A stretch of 64,000 nucleotides of DNA from Bordetella parapertussis (GCA_945906815.1 CAMDRT010000012.1:47707-111706), one strand, 5' to 3'. Counted from the stretch's first letter, positions 27,017-35,839 are shown. Numbers and translations: made by a program. Notes: generated by a model from the sequence alone, not told the origin.

Positions 27017-27583
27017 GTGGAAAATCGCCGTAAAGTTATTAAAGCCGCGCTAGGCGCAGGACTCAGCGCAGTGCTGCCGGAGGTCACCCTTGCTCAGTCC
27101 GACCCGCGCAATGCGCGCCCGCAGGATGGCGACCGCTTTGTGTTAGCCGAAGGCGAGCGCAAGGGTGCGGTAGTCAAGCTCGAAGATTTGAAAACGGGTG
27201 CGCCGCCGATTACGGTGATGCCGCAGGACCCCGTCAGCGGCACGGTGCGCGACGGTTCTCGGTTGAATCAGATTCTGTTGGTGCGGCTGGGCGAGGCGCA
27301 CCTCAAGGCTGACACCCAAGCGCGCGCGGCGCAGGGTGTGGTGGCGTATTCGGCGGTGTGCACGCACACGGGCTGTGATGGGCTGTCGTGGACTGCCGAG
27401 AAGCTGTGGTTCAAATGCCCTTGTCACGACTCCGAATTCGACGCCGCGGATGGCGCGCGGGTGATGAGCGGCCCCGCGCCGCGCAGGTTGCCGGCGCTAC
27501 CGCTAAAAATCGCCGAGGGTGCCGAGCGTTATATCGTGGCGGCGGGCACTTTTAGCGGGCGCGCGGGTGTAACGTCGCCGTAG
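27017..27583 (+). CDS. Exported Rieske 2Fe-2S protein
   Basis: A 188-residue Rieske protein. The cluster ligands are visible as CTHTGC and CPCHDS (about residues 115-142). The N-terminus ENRRKVIKAALGAGL resembles a twin-arginine signal, consistent with export of the folded cluster protein. The start appears to be GTG at 27017; no strong Shine-Dalgarno is visible. It directly precedes a PQQ dehydrogenase gene (37 bp), so it may carry electrons in that oxidation chain. No cytochrome b or c1 partner is present, so it is not a standard bc1 subunit. Confidence 0.85.
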   Translation: MENRRKVIKAALGAGLSAVLPEVTLAQSDPRNARPQDGDRFVLAEGERKGAVVKLEDLKTGAPPITVMPQDPVSGTVRDGSRLNQILLVRLGEAHLKADTQARAAQGVVAYSAVCTHTGCDGLSWTAEKLWFKCPCHDSEFDAADGARVMSGPAPRRLPALPLKIAEGAERYIVAAGTFSGRAGVTSP

Positions 27584-27620
27584 CTTTGAAATTTTTTCTT
27601 TTTTGACAGGGGAAACAGAA

Positions 27621-29348
27621 ATGAAAACGATGAAGTGGTTCATACCCATGCTGGCGGTGGCGCTGATGCCGCATGCGGCGCGAGCGCAACCAAAGGTGCC
27701 GGAGTACACGCCGGTAACGGACGCGCGATTGTTGCAACCCGAAGCGCACAACTGGCTGCAGATCCGTGGCGGGTACGACGGCATCGGCTACAGTGCACTC
27801 GACAAAATCAACACCAGCAATATCAAGCGCCTCACGCCGGTGTGGAGTTATTCGACGGGCCAACTGGAAGGCCATCAGGCGCCGCCCATCGTCAACAATG
27901 GCATCATGTTTATTTCCACGCCACGCAATCAAGTGCTGGCGTTAAACGCCAAGACCGGCGCGCAGATCTGGCGCTATCGGCGTGAGTTCGCCGACGATGT
28001 AAACCATCCGCACCCCACCAACCGCGGCATTGCGCTCTACAACGACAAGGTCTACCTCGCGACCATGGATGCGTTCGTGGTGTGCCTGGATGCGCGCACC
28101 GGCAAAGTAGTGTGGGAAACCAAGCTCGCCGATAACAAAGCCAATTATTACTTCACGCTGGCACCGCTGATAGCCAAGGGCAAGGTGATGGTAGGGTCTT
28201 CCGGCGCCGAGTACGGCATCCGCGGTTTCGTGGCGGCGGTCGATGCCGAAACTGGCAAGGAAGCCTGGCGCACGTATACGATCCCCGCGCCGGGCGAGCC
28301 TGGTGGCGACACCTGGCAAAGCGATCAGTGGAAAACCGGCGGCGGCTCGGTATGGGTGACAGGCAGCTATGATCCGAAATTGGGCATCGCCTACTTTGGC
28401 ACGGGCAACCCCAGCCCCTGGCCCTCGGACGCGCATCCCGGCGACAACCTCTACACCACTTCGGTGATGGCGCTGGATGTCGATACCGGCAAGATTCGAG
28501 GTCATCACCAATACCATTGGAACGACAGCTGGGACTGGGATGAGGTCTCCGCGCCCTTGTTGTTCGACGTCAAGCGCAATGGCCGCACTTTCCCGGCGCT
28601 GGTGCATCCGGGGCGTAACGGCTACCTGTGGTTGCTTGAACGCAAACAAGACGGCATCGGCTTCGTCGACGCTAAGCCCTACGTTTATCAGGATGTGTTT
28701 ACCGGTATTGATTCGAAAACTGGCCGCCCCAGCTACAACATGGACAAGCGCCTGATGGTCGGCAAGCCCACCACATTTTGCCCCTCGCTCTGGGGTGGCA
28801 AGGACTGGCCGCCCGCGGCGTACAACCCGAAGACCAATCTTATCTACATCCCTGCGCACGAAAACCTGTGCAGCTTCCTGGTGGGTGAAGCCAAGATCGC
28901 ACCCTATGACCCAGGCAAGCGCTACGTCGGTACCGATGCGTCCAAGACGCGCTTGTTTCCGCGCGAAGGCGCCCAGTACATCGGCGAAGTACAAGCCTGG
29001 GACATGGACACCGGCAAGAAGGTGTGGTCGTATCCGTATCCCGACATGGACATCAACTGGGGTCCGCTGCTGACCACGGCAGGTGGTCTGGTGTTCGCCG
29101 GCGGTTCACAGGATCGCAAATTTCGCGCGCTCGATGCGAGCAGCGGCAAACTGCTGTGGGAATTCGTCACCAACTCAGGCATTACCGCGATGCCTGCGAG
29201 CTACATGGTCGATGGCGTGCAGTACATCGCCGTGCAATCCGGCTGGGGTGTAGACGCGCAAAAAATGACAGCGCGTTTGAACTCTTCGATGAACCGCAAC
29301 ATACAAGTGCCGCAAGGCGGCGTAGTGTGGGTGTTTGCGGTGAAGTGA
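27621..29348 (+). CDS. PQQ-dependent alcohol dehydrogenase, possible lanthanide type
   Basis: Periplasmic quinoprotein of 575 residues with signal peptide (about 1-22, ending HAARA) and an eight-blade propeller with repeated W-box motifs such as DARTGKVVWE, DAETGKEAWR and DMDTGKKVWS. The catalytic-loop sequence is NDSWDWDEVS: Asp305 fits the catalytic Asp and Asp307 fits the extra Asp that marks lanthanide-dependent enzymes (XoxF, ExaF, PedH). The vicinal Cys-Cys ring usually near the active site is absent (VNHPHPTNRG, about residue 125). No cytochrome domain is fused. AGGGG precedes the ATG; the Met six codons upstream is disfavoured. Confidence 0.87.
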   Translation: MKTMKWFIPMLAVALMPHAARAQPKVPEYTPVTDARLLQPEAHNWLQIRGGYDGIGYSALDKINTSNIKRLTPVWSYSTGQLEGHQAPPIVNNGIMFISTPRNQVLALNAKTGAQIWRYRREFADDVNHPHPTNRGIALYNDKVYLATMDAFVVCLDARTGKVVWETKLADNKANYYFTLAPLIAKGKVMVGSSGAEYGIRGFVAAVDAETGKEAWRTYTIPAPGEPGGDTWQSDQWKTGGGSVWVTGSYDPKLGIAYFGTGNPSPWPSDAHPGDNLYTTSVMALDVDTGKIRGHHQYHWNDSWDWDEVSAPLLFDVKRNGRTFPALVHPGRNGYLWLLERKQDGIGFVDAKPYVYQDVFTGIDSKTGRPSYNMDKRLMVGKPTTFCPSLWGGKDWPPAAYNPKTNLIYIPAHENLCSFLVGEAKIAPYDPGKRYVGTDASKTRLFPREGAQYIGEVQAWDMDTGKKVWSYPYPDMDINWGPLLTTAGGLVFAGGSQDRKFRALDASSGKLLWEFVTNSGITAMPASYMVDGVQYIAVQSGWGVDAQKMTARLNSSMNRNIQVPQGGVVWVFAVK

Positions 29349-29449
29349 AGGCAGTGTGCGTAGCGTGCGCCGTGCGCACGCCACGGGATTAGCTATTTTC
29401 AGTTGCAGCAAAAAAGTTTTTCTGATTCAAATTTAATAGGAGGAATCAC

Positions 29450-30721
29450 ATGACTACCCCATTGTCGGTTCTGCGCGGCGCGTTTCTCGCGGGCATGCTG
29501 GCCGCGCCAGCAGTATTTGCCCAACAGCCGGCGGACGCGCCCGCTGCCGCACCCAAGCCCGTGGCATCCAAGCCGATACCCAGCATGCAGCCCGCGCCGA
29601 TGCTGGTGCCGGGGCGCGGCGATATTCCCAGCGCCGAAATCGGCAAGCGTCTTGCCAACGTGGCGCCGCCGCCGATGGGCGTGCCGGTGGACAAATTACC
29701 GAAACTCACCGTGCCCAACGGCTTCAATGTCGAAGTCTACGCACACAGTATCGGCAATGCACGCACGCTGCGCATCGGCGATAAGGGCACGGTGTTCGTA
29801 TCGAACCGCCTGCTCGACAAGGTTTATGCGATTACCGACAAGAGCGGCAAGCGCGAGACCAAGGTGATTGCGTCGGGTATGGATCGCCCCAACGGCCTGG
29901 CGTTTCACAAGGGGGCCTTGTACGTGGCGGAAGGCACCAAGATCAACCGCTTCGACAACATCGAAGACAACCTCGATAACCCGCCGCAGCCAGTGGTGAT
30001 CTATGACGATCTGCCGAATCATGCGTCGCACGGCTGGCGCTATATCGGCATCGGCCCTGATGAGAAGCTCTACATCAACGTCGGCGCGCCGTGCAATATT
30101 TGCGAGCCGCCGCCGGGCTATGCGCAAATCCGTCGCATGAATCTCGACGGCAGCGGCGCCGAGGTATACGCAGTGGGCGTGCGCAACTCGGTGGGTTTCG
30201 ACTGGAACCCGGTGAACAAGCAGCTTTATTTCACCGAGCATGGCCGCGATTGGCTGTCGGAAGATCTGCCCGAGGACGAGTTAAACCGCGTAACGAAGCA
30301 AGGCGAGCATTTTGGCTTTCCCTATTGCCATAACGGCACCTTTACCGACCGCGAAACGGGCTGGGGAAAATCTTGCAAGGATTACGTAAACCCCGCCGCC
30401 TTGCTCGGCGCGCACTCCTCGCCGCTCGGTATGCGCTTTTACACCGGTAATATGTTCCCCGGCTATAAAAACACGATTTTCATCGCCCGCCACGGCTCGT
30501 GGAACAAGACCGTGAAGACCGGCGCCGACATTATCGTGGTGCGGCTGAACTCCAACGGTACGGTGAAATCGCAGGAGGTATTCATGACCGGCTTTATGGT
30601 GAACAACGCCTACCTTGGCCGCCCGGTGGATGTGGCGGTGATGAAGGACGGTTCGATGCTGGTATCAGATGACCACGCCGGCGCCGTGTATCGCGTTACT
30701 TACGGTGCGCAGCAGCGCTGA
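29450..30721 (+). CDS. PQQ-dependent sugar (sorbosone-type) dehydrogenase
   Basis: A periplasmic quinoprotein of 423 residues from the soluble glucose/sorbosone dehydrogenase family. A signal peptide ends at AAPAVFA (about residue 24) and is followed by a Pro/Ala-rich linker. Core motifs are LTVPNGFNVEVYA, GMDRPNGLAF, PNHASHGWRYIGIG, GVRNSVGFDWNP and FTEHGRDW, and the C-terminus has RPVDVAVMKDGSMLVSDDHA. A strong AGGAGG lies 7 nt before the ATG. It sits between the alcohol dehydrogenase and the cytochrome c, pointing to a joint periplasmic oxidation pathway. Substrate is unknown. Confidence 0.87.
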   Translation: MTTPLSVLRGAFLAGMLAAPAVFAQQPADAPAAAPKPVASKPIPSMQPAPMLVPGRGDIPSAEIGKRLANVAPPPMGVPVDKLPKLTVPNGFNVEVYAHSIGNARTLRIGDKGTVFVSNRLLDKVYAITDKSGKRETKVIASGMDRPNGLAFHKGALYVAEGTKINRFDNIEDNLDNPPQPVVIYDDLPNHASHGWRYIGIGPDEKLYINVGAPCNICEPPPGYAQIRRMNLDGSGAEVYAVGVRNSVGFDWNPVNKQLYFTEHGRDWLSEDLPEDELNRVTKQGEHFGFPYCHNGTFTDRETGWGKSCKDYVNPAALLGAHSSPLGMRFYTGNMFPGYKNTIFIARHGSWNKTVKTGADIIVVRLNSNGTVKSQEVFMTGFMVNNAYLGRPVDVAVMKDGSMLVSDDHAGAVYRVTYGAQQR

Positions 30722-30726
30722 TTGCA

Positions 30727-31326
30727 TTGAGACATTTGTTGGAGGTGATGCGCGGCGGCGCCAGCGTAGTGGCTGCCGCCGTGCTGCTTTTGGGGTGTGC
30801 CGTGCCTGCTGTCGCGCAATCGGTGCAGGAGCGTCTAGCGGTGTGCCTGGCCTGTCACGGCGCGAGCGGGCAATCCGCGATGCCGGAAACCCCGTCGCTG
30901 GGTGCGCAGCCGGCGTTTTTTCTGACCATTCAACTTTTCATGTTCCGCGAGAAGATCCGCGCGGTGCCGTTAATGAACCAGATGATGCAAGGTGTCAGCA
31001 ACCCCGATCTCAATGCACTGGCGGCCGCCATTTCCAAACTGCCGCCACCGCAACCGCCCGCCGGTGCGCCCGATGCTGCACGCATGGATGCCGCGCGCAC
31101 GCTGGCCGAGCAGAATCGCTGCAATATTTGTCATGGCGGTAGTTATGCGGGGGGTGAAAACGTGCCGCGTATCGCGGGTCAGCGCGAAGACTATTTGCTC
31201 AAGACGCTGCGCGAATACAAGGCCAACACGCGACGCGGCTACGATGCCGCGATGTCGGATGTGCTGCATGCGGTGAGCGATGAGCAGGTGGCTGATCTGG
31301 CGTATTTTCTGGCGCGGCAGAAATGA
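30727..31326 (+). CDS. Dihaem cytochrome c
   Basis: A periplasmic cytochrome c of about 199 residues with a signal peptide (ending AVPAVAQ, about residue 31) and two haem-binding motifs, CLACH (about 40-44) and CNICH (about 133-137). It resembles the cytochrome c4/c553 duplicated type. It begins 5 bp after the sorbosone-type dehydrogenase and is the likely electron acceptor for one or both PQQ enzymes. Start is uncertain: TTG at 30727 lacks a clear Shine-Dalgarno, while ATG at 30748 has GGAGG only 2 nt away. Confidence 0.86.
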   Translation: MRHLLEVMRGGASVVAAAVLLLGCAVPAVAQSVQERLAVCLACHGASGQSAMPETPSLGAQPAFFLTIQLFMFREKIRAVPLMNQMMQGVSNPDLNALAAAISKLPPPQPPAGAPDAARMDAARTLAEQNRCNICHGGSYAGGENVPRIAGQREDYLLKTLREYKANTRRGYDAAMSDVLHAVSDEQVADLAYFLARQK

Positions 31327-31390
31327 TGTAATGCATCGCTGTGAGTCCGTGGCAAAAACGCTTTTGCAGTCGCGCAACCGGAGATACTGA

Positions 31391-32473
31391 ATGCAACGCA
31401 ACCACATCGGATTAGCCGTCATCGGCTGCGGCCGTATCGGCACGCTGCGCGCGCGGCTGGCGGCGGAACATCCGGCAGTGAATTTTATTGCCACTGCGGA
31501 TCGCGACCCGGCGCAGGCGCAAGCGCTGGCGGATAAAGTAGGGGCCAAGGTTCACTCCAGCAATAATCTGGAGATCATCCATCACCCCGCGGTGACGGCA
31601 GTGGTGGTGTCAACTGCCGAGGGTGAACACACCGCAGCGGTGCTAGCGGCGATAGCCACGGGTAAACCCGTGCTGGTGGAAAAGCCGATCGCGCTGACCA
31701 CGGTCGAGGCCGACAGCATCATCGCCGCGGCGCAGCGTCACAACGTCCCTGTGCGCGTGGGTTACAGCCGCCGCTACAAGGAACGTTATTTGATCGCCAA
31801 GGAACAAATCATTCAGGGACGCGTCGGCAAGATCACCGGCGCCGCCGCACGCGTGTTCAATTCCAGCGCGCAGGCGCTGGCGATGCTCAAACGGGATCCG
31901 CATGCCACACCGGTGGTCGATGCGCTGACCTATTATGTGGATTTGATGAGCTGGTTTCTGGGCGGTGCCAAGCTGGTTGAAGTCTATGCGCGCGGCACCA
32001 AGGGTGTGTTGAAAACCGCCGGGCATGATGTGGATGATGTGTGTTACGCGGTGCTGACATACGACGACGGTGCCACGGTTAATCTGGGCATCAGCTACGC
32101 GCTGCCGGAAAAGTATCCGGCGCTGGGCCACGCCGCGCGCGTGGAAGTGCTGGGCACCGAAGGCGTTATCATCCTCGATGACGATCACACCGATCAGATC
32201 ATGTACACCAACAAGGGCATCCCGCACGTGTATTTGCCCGATCATCAGGTCAACATGGTCTTTTTGCAAAGCGGCACGCCGGGGGACTGGGCGCTGGGTG
32301 AGTTCTGGGGGCCGATCGCCAACGAAACGCGCGCCTGGCTCGATCACCTTGCGACCGGCAAGCCCTGCGTGCTGGCGACGCCGCAGGAGGCGCGCGCCAC
32401 GCTGGAAACCACGTTGGCGATAGAACTGTCGGTGGAAAGCGGGCAAGCGGTGCGCTTGCCGCTGGCGGGATGA
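31391..32473 (+). CDS. Gfo/Idh/MocA family NAD(P) oxidoreductase
   Basis: A 360-residue dehydrogenase with Rossmann motif VIGCGRIGTL at residues 10-19 and the family lysine in VEKPIALT (about residue 98), followed by the alpha/beta C-terminal domain. Relatives oxidise inositol or other cyclic polyols and sugars. It follows the periplasmic PQQ set by 64 bp on the same strand and precedes a carboxymuconolactone decarboxylase by 27 bp, consistent with a catabolic operon. Substrate is not predictable. Confidence 0.88.
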   Translation: MQRNHIGLAVIGCGRIGTLRARLAAEHPAVNFIATADRDPAQAQALADKVGAKVHSSNNLEIIHHPAVTAVVVSTAEGEHTAAVLAAIATGKPVLVEKPIALTTVEADSIIAAAQRHNVPVRVGYSRRYKERYLIAKEQIIQGRVGKITGAAARVFNSSAQALAMLKRDPHATPVVDALTYYVDLMSWFLGGAKLVEVYARGTKGVLKTAGHDVDDVCYAVLTYDDGATVNLGISYALPEKYPALGHAARVEVLGTEGVIILDDDHTDQIMYTNKGIPHVYLPDHQVNMVFLQSGTPGDWALGEFWGPIANETRAWLDHLATGKPCVLATPQEARATLETTLAIELSVESGQAVRLPLAG

Positions 32474-32500
32474 AAATTTGACTTTAACAAGGAGAGCAGC

Positions 32501-32920
32501 ATGAAAGACATCTGGTTTGAAAAGGGCGTGGCGATGCGGCGCAAGGTTTTGGGCCGCGACTATGTGGATAGCCAGTTAAAAAATGCGGACGAATTCACCC
32601 GGCCGATGCAGGAACTTGCCACCGCCGCAGGCTGGGGCATGGCGTGGACGCGGCCGGGATTGACATTGAAACAGCGCAGCATGCTGACGCTGGCGTTTGT
32701 GATGGCGCGCGGCAAGGCGGAAGAGCTCGCGTTGCATCTCGACGGCGCAACGCGCAACGGCGTCACCCAAAACGAAGTGCGTGAAATCTGTTTGCAGGGG
32801 GCCGTGTACTGCGGATTTCCCGAAGGCATGGGCGCATTTCGTGTCGCCAAAAAATATTACGCCGACGCTGATGCGAAGCGGAAAGCTGTCGCCAAGCCTA
32901 AAGCGAAACGTAAGTCATAA
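32501..32920 (+). CDS. Carboxymuconolactone decarboxylase family protein
   Basis: A 139-residue AhpD/PcaC-like helical protein. The family core is seen in LTLKQRSMLTLAFVMARGK, ELALHLDGATRNGVTQNEV and EICLQGAVYCGFPEGMGAF; the C-terminus is Lys/Ala-rich. An AAGGAGAG ribosome site precedes the ATG. PcaC decarboxylates carboxymuconolactone in protocatechuate breakdown, but no other pca gene is here, so the reaction is open. It overlaps in operon with the cyclase gene just downstream. Confidence 0.85.
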   Translation: MKDIWFEKGVAMRRKVLGRDYVDSQLKNADEFTRPMQELATAAGWGMAWTRPGLTLKQRSMLTLAFVMARGKAEELALHLDGATRNGVTQNEVREICLQGAVYCGFPEGMGAFRVAKKYYADADAKRKAVAKPKAKRKS

Positions 32921-32936
32921 ATGGGAAATGCCAGCC

Positions 32937-33953
32937 ATGCCACGCCAGCTCACCCAAGCGCCCAAAACCATAGACACACGTGACAAAAAAAATCGCAAGC
33001 TCACGCGCAAGGATGTCAAAGACGCCGCCAAAAAATACAAGAACTGGGGCCGTTGGGGTAAAGACGACGAAATCGGCACGCTGAATTTCACCACTGCCGA
33101 TCACATCATAGCGGCGGCAAAGCTGGTGAAAAAAGGCAAGGTGATGTCGCTCGCACTGAAATATGACAACCAAGGCCCGCAGGGCGCCAAGAGCAAGTAT
33201 CCGGCGCTCGGCCGTTTTAACCCGATACACCTAATGACGCGCACCGGCACCGACGCGTATGCGGGCATACTCGATCACCGTGGCATACGCGGCACCGACG
33301 ACATCATCATCATGCCCTTGCAATGCGGCACGCAGTGGGACGGCCTGGGCCACATCCTGTATGAAAACTTCATGTGGAACGGCTACGATTGCCGCAATAT
33401 TTCCAGCGCGGGCGCGGCCAAGGCGGGCATCGAGAAGACCATCGAAAAAATGGTGGGACGCGGCGTATTGCTGGACGTGGCACGTGCGATGGGCAAAAAA
33501 TCCCTGCCCGACGGATTTGCCATCACCAATGAAATGCTGGACTACACCGAGCACAAGCAAGGCGTAAAGGTCGGTCAGGGTGATTACCTGCTGGTGCATA
33601 CCGGCCATGTGCAGCGCTGTCTCGACAACAAGAGTTGGGACGGTTACTCCGGCGGCGATGCGCCGGGATTAGCCTTCGAAACCGTGTCGTGGCTGCACAA
33701 AAAAGAAGTCGCCGCTGTGGCAACCGACACCTGGGGCGTGGAAGTGCGTCCCAACCAGACGCCAGACACCAATCAGCCGTGGCACTGGATCAGCATACCG
33801 ATCATGGGCCTGACAGTGGGCGAGATTTTCCATCTCACCGAATTGGCCAAGGATTGCGCGGCGGACAAACGCTATGAATTTTTGTTTGTCGCACCGGCGC
33901 TGCCGATTACCGGGGCAGTGGGTTCGCCGGTGAATCCTCTCGCCATCAAATAG
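32937..33953 (+). CDS. Cyclase-family metal-dependent hydrolase (KynB-like, variant motif)
   Basis: A 338-residue member of the cyclase family (PF04199), whose best-known member is kynurenine formamidase KynB. The canonical H-x-G-T-H-x-D-x-P-x-H metal motif appears here as QCGTQWDGLGH: Asp and the last His remain, but the first two His are Gln. This variant matches the longer subfamily common in soil proteobacteria. I chose ATG 32937 (GGGA about 10 nt upstream); ATG 32928 is possible. It lies 16 bp after the carboxymuconolactone decarboxylase gene. Substrate is unknown. Confidence 0.8.
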   Translation: MPRQLTQAPKTIDTRDKKNRKLTRKDVKDAAKKYKNWGRWGKDDEIGTLNFTTADHIIAAAKLVKKGKVMSLALKYDNQGPQGAKSKYPALGRFNPIHLMTRTGTDAYAGILDHRGIRGTDDIIIMPLQCGTQWDGLGHILYENFMWNGYDCRNISSAGAAKAGIEKTIEKMVGRGVLLDVARAMGKKSLPDGFAITNEMLDYTEHKQGVKVGQGDYLLVHTGHVQRCLDNKSWDGYSGGDAPGLAFETVSWLHKKEVAAVATDTWGVEVRPNQTPDTNQPWHWISIPIMGLTVGEIFHLTELAKDCAADKRYEFLFVAPALPITGAVGSPVNPLAIK

Positions 33954-33958
33954 GTTTT

Positions 33959-34066
33959 GTAGGGTGGGTTAGGCGCCGTCGTTTGGCGCCGTAACCCACC
34001 GGTCCGCGTGCGTGTCGATACCGCTCGGTGGGTTACGGCGCAAAGAGCGCGCCTAACCCACCCTAC
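33959..34066. repeat. Palindromic repeat, 'TAGGGTGGG' family, copy 1
   Basis: The outer arms are GTAGGGTGGGTTAGGCGC (33959-33976) and a complementary GCGCCTAACCCACCCTAC ending at 34066. An inner pair GGCGCCGTAACCCACC / GGTGGGTTACGGCGC nests inside. A relative occurs at 55440-55544. It lies after the cyclase gene and may form a large hairpin. Confidence 0.8.
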
Positions 34067-34164
34067 GAAAATCAGCTATGCTGTTGTACGCGAACGCGGC
34101 GTGCGCACAGCGCACGTTACAGACTTCGCTGAAGAATAAAAACAAATACTGTGAGAGGTTTATG

Positions 34165-35133
34165 ATGGTTGCAAAAGTGTTATTGGCGGCGCTGACGATG
34201 GTGGCCTGTTGCGCGCCGGCGATGGCGCAGGTCGCGGCTTATCCCTCGCGCCCGATCCGCATTATTGTGCCGCAGTCGCCGGGCGGCTCCACCGATCTCA
34301 CCGCGCGGCTGGTCGCGCAGCGGCTGAGCGAAGTGTTCAAGCAGACCGCGGTGGTGGACAATCGTCCAGGCGCCGGTTCTACCAGCGGCACCGAGATCGT
34401 GGTGCGCGCGGCGCCCGATGGGCATACGCTGCTGGTGGTGGCCTCCTCGCTGACCATCAACCCGGCCTTGTACACCAGGCTCTCGTACGATGCGATACGT
34501 GACTTTGCTCCGATCACGCAGTTGTCGAGATTTCCAAACCTGCTGGCCGCGCATCCAGCGCTGCCGGTGAAAACGTTGCAAGACGTGATAGCACTCGCCA
34601 AGGCCAAACCGGGCCAGCTCAACTACGCTTCGGCAGGCACCGGCACCGGCACCCACATGTCGGGCGAATTGCTCAAGCAGATGACCGGCATCGATATGGT
34701 GCAAATTCCGTTTAAAGGCGGTGCGCCGGCGGTGATTGCCGCCATGGGCGGGCAGACGCAGTTGATCATCGGCACTTCGGTAGGGACGCTGCCGCATGTG
34801 CGATCCGGCAAACTGCGGGGCATTGCGGTTACCTCGGCACAGCGCGCGCCGAGCGCGCCAGAGATTCCCACGTTTGCGGAATCCGGTGTGCCGGGCTACG
34901 ATCACGAGCCTTGGAACGGGCTGCTGGCGCCGGCAGGCACGCCGCGACCGATCATCGCCAGGCTCAATGCCGAAGTCGTGCGTTTGCTGGCGACACCGGA
35001 GGTGAGGAAGATTTTTGCCCACGAAGGCGCTGAGGCGGCGGGCAATTCGCCGGAAGCATTTGCCGCGATTGTGAAATCAGAAACCTTGAAGTGGGCGCAG
35101 GTGGTCAAGGCGGCAGGCATCAAGATCGAGTGA
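34165..35133 (+). CDS. Bug-type (TTT) periplasmic solute receptor 1
   Basis: Periplasmic binding protein of the tripartite tricarboxylate transporter receptor family, 322 residues. A signal peptide of about 20 residues ends near CAPAMAQ. Ligand-loop motifs IVPQSPGGSTDLTARL and VVDNRPGAGS are present, and YASAGTGTGTHMSGE matches the second ligand loop. ATG 34165 has AGAGG 6 nt upstream; the preceding ATG at 34162 is too close. Relatives bind carboxylates. No TctA or TctB gene accompanies it. Confidence 0.88.
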   Translation: MVAKVLLAALTMVACCAPAMAQVAAYPSRPIRIIVPQSPGGSTDLTARLVAQRLSEVFKQTAVVDNRPGAGSTSGTEIVVRAAPDGHTLLVVASSLTINPALYTRLSYDAIRDFAPITQLSRFPNLLAAHPALPVKTLQDVIALAKAKPGQLNYASAGTGTGTHMSGELLKQMTGIDMVQIPFKGGAPAVIAAMGGQTQLIIGTSVGTLPHVRSGKLRGIAVTSAQRAPSAPEIPTFAESGVPGYDHEPWNGLLAPAGTPRPIIARLNAEVVRLLATPEVRKIFAHEGAEAAGNSPEAFAAIVKSETLKWAQVVKAAGIKIE

Positions 35134-35274
35134 GGGGTGAACGGGTGAACGGGTGAACGGGTGAAGGGGGTACACCTTCGCTTTCGCACCTATTTCGGGA
35201 AATTGATACTGCGCGGGGTACCCCGTTCACTCGTTCACTCCTTCACCCTTCACCCGTTCACCCCCACCCCTCAC
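35131..35274. repeat. Octamer-repeat palindrome, copy 1
   Basis: The left arm repeats the 8-mer GGGTGAAC three times then GGGTGAAG (within 35131-35172). The right arm (35216-35273) is made of CGTTCACT/CCGTTCAC-type 8-mers in inverted orientation. A non-repetitive core of about 45 bp separates them. The left arm begins at the stop codon of the upstream receptor gene. Related copies lie at 43484-43575 and 46514-46664. Confidence 0.8.
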
Positions 35275-35324
35275 CGTCCAACATTCGCGCCCCCACCACC
35301 CCGCCACTCTCTACGGAGATAGTC

Positions 35325-35834
35325 ATGTCACAAAATCCCCAAGACATTCAGTATCTGCTGGATCGTGCCGCCATTCACGATGTGCTGGCGCGTTATTACC
35401 AGGGGCTGGATCAGGGCAAGCAGGAGCAGGTGCGCAGTTGTTTCACCGACGACGTGTGCGCCAAGTTCGATGAGCGGCCGCCGACACGGGGCATCGCCGC
35501 GTTGATGGACTCTTTCTCGGTTTTTAGGAATCACCAATCGGGCGCGTGGAAAATCACCACGCACTTCATGGGCAATTTGAATTTTAATCTGCTGCAAGGC
35601 GATGTCGCGGAGACCGAGACCAACGCCATCGCATTTCTGGTGCTGCCGGGCGGATCACCCGAAGCGCAAGAACAGGTGACCCTGCGCAGTCTGCGCTATC
35701 TGGATAAGTTGCGCCGCACCCAGGACGGCTGGCGCATCTGTGAGCGGCTGCACACGCTGGACTGGAGCTGCCATGTGCCGACCTCATTTTCGGTGCCGCT
35801 GGCGCAGCGCTTGTCGGCGCGGCCGGAGTTTTGA
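35325..35834 (+). CDS. SnoaL-like (NTF2-fold) protein
   Basis: A 169-residue protein of the SnoaL-like/NTF2 superfamily. IQYLLDRAAIHDVLARYYQG at the start and SLRYLDKLRRTQDGWRICER with the tail HTLDWSC are typical for this group, which includes isomerases, dehydratases and small ring-hydroxylase beta-like subunits. No signal peptide. It lies 6 bp before an ACMSD-like amidohydrolase, so the two probably act in one degradation step or sequence. No specific reaction can be assigned. Confidence 0.8.
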   Translation: MSQNPQDIQYLLDRAAIHDVLARYYQGLDQGKQEQVRSCFTDDVCAKFDERPPTRGIAALMDSFSVFRNHQSGAWKITTHFMGNLNFNLLQGDVAETETNAIAFLVLPGGSPEAQEQVTLRSLRYLDKLRRTQDGWRICERLHTLDWSCHVPTSFSVPLAQRLSARPEF

Positions 35835-35839
35835 GAAAA

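Noticed and set aside
27017..27583. Rieske subunit of the cytochrome bc1 complex
   Set aside because: No cytochrome b or c1 genes are adjacent and the gene sits in a PQQ enzyme group.
27942..28994. Minus-strand open frame of 350 codons opposite the PQQ dehydrogenase
   Set aside because: It exactly shadows a secure quinoprotein gene; no recognisable protein.
35131..35274. Possible CRISPR array because of the regular short repeats
   Set aside because: The repeat unit is 8 bp without spacers and the right half is inverted, so this is a palindrome of short tandem repeats.
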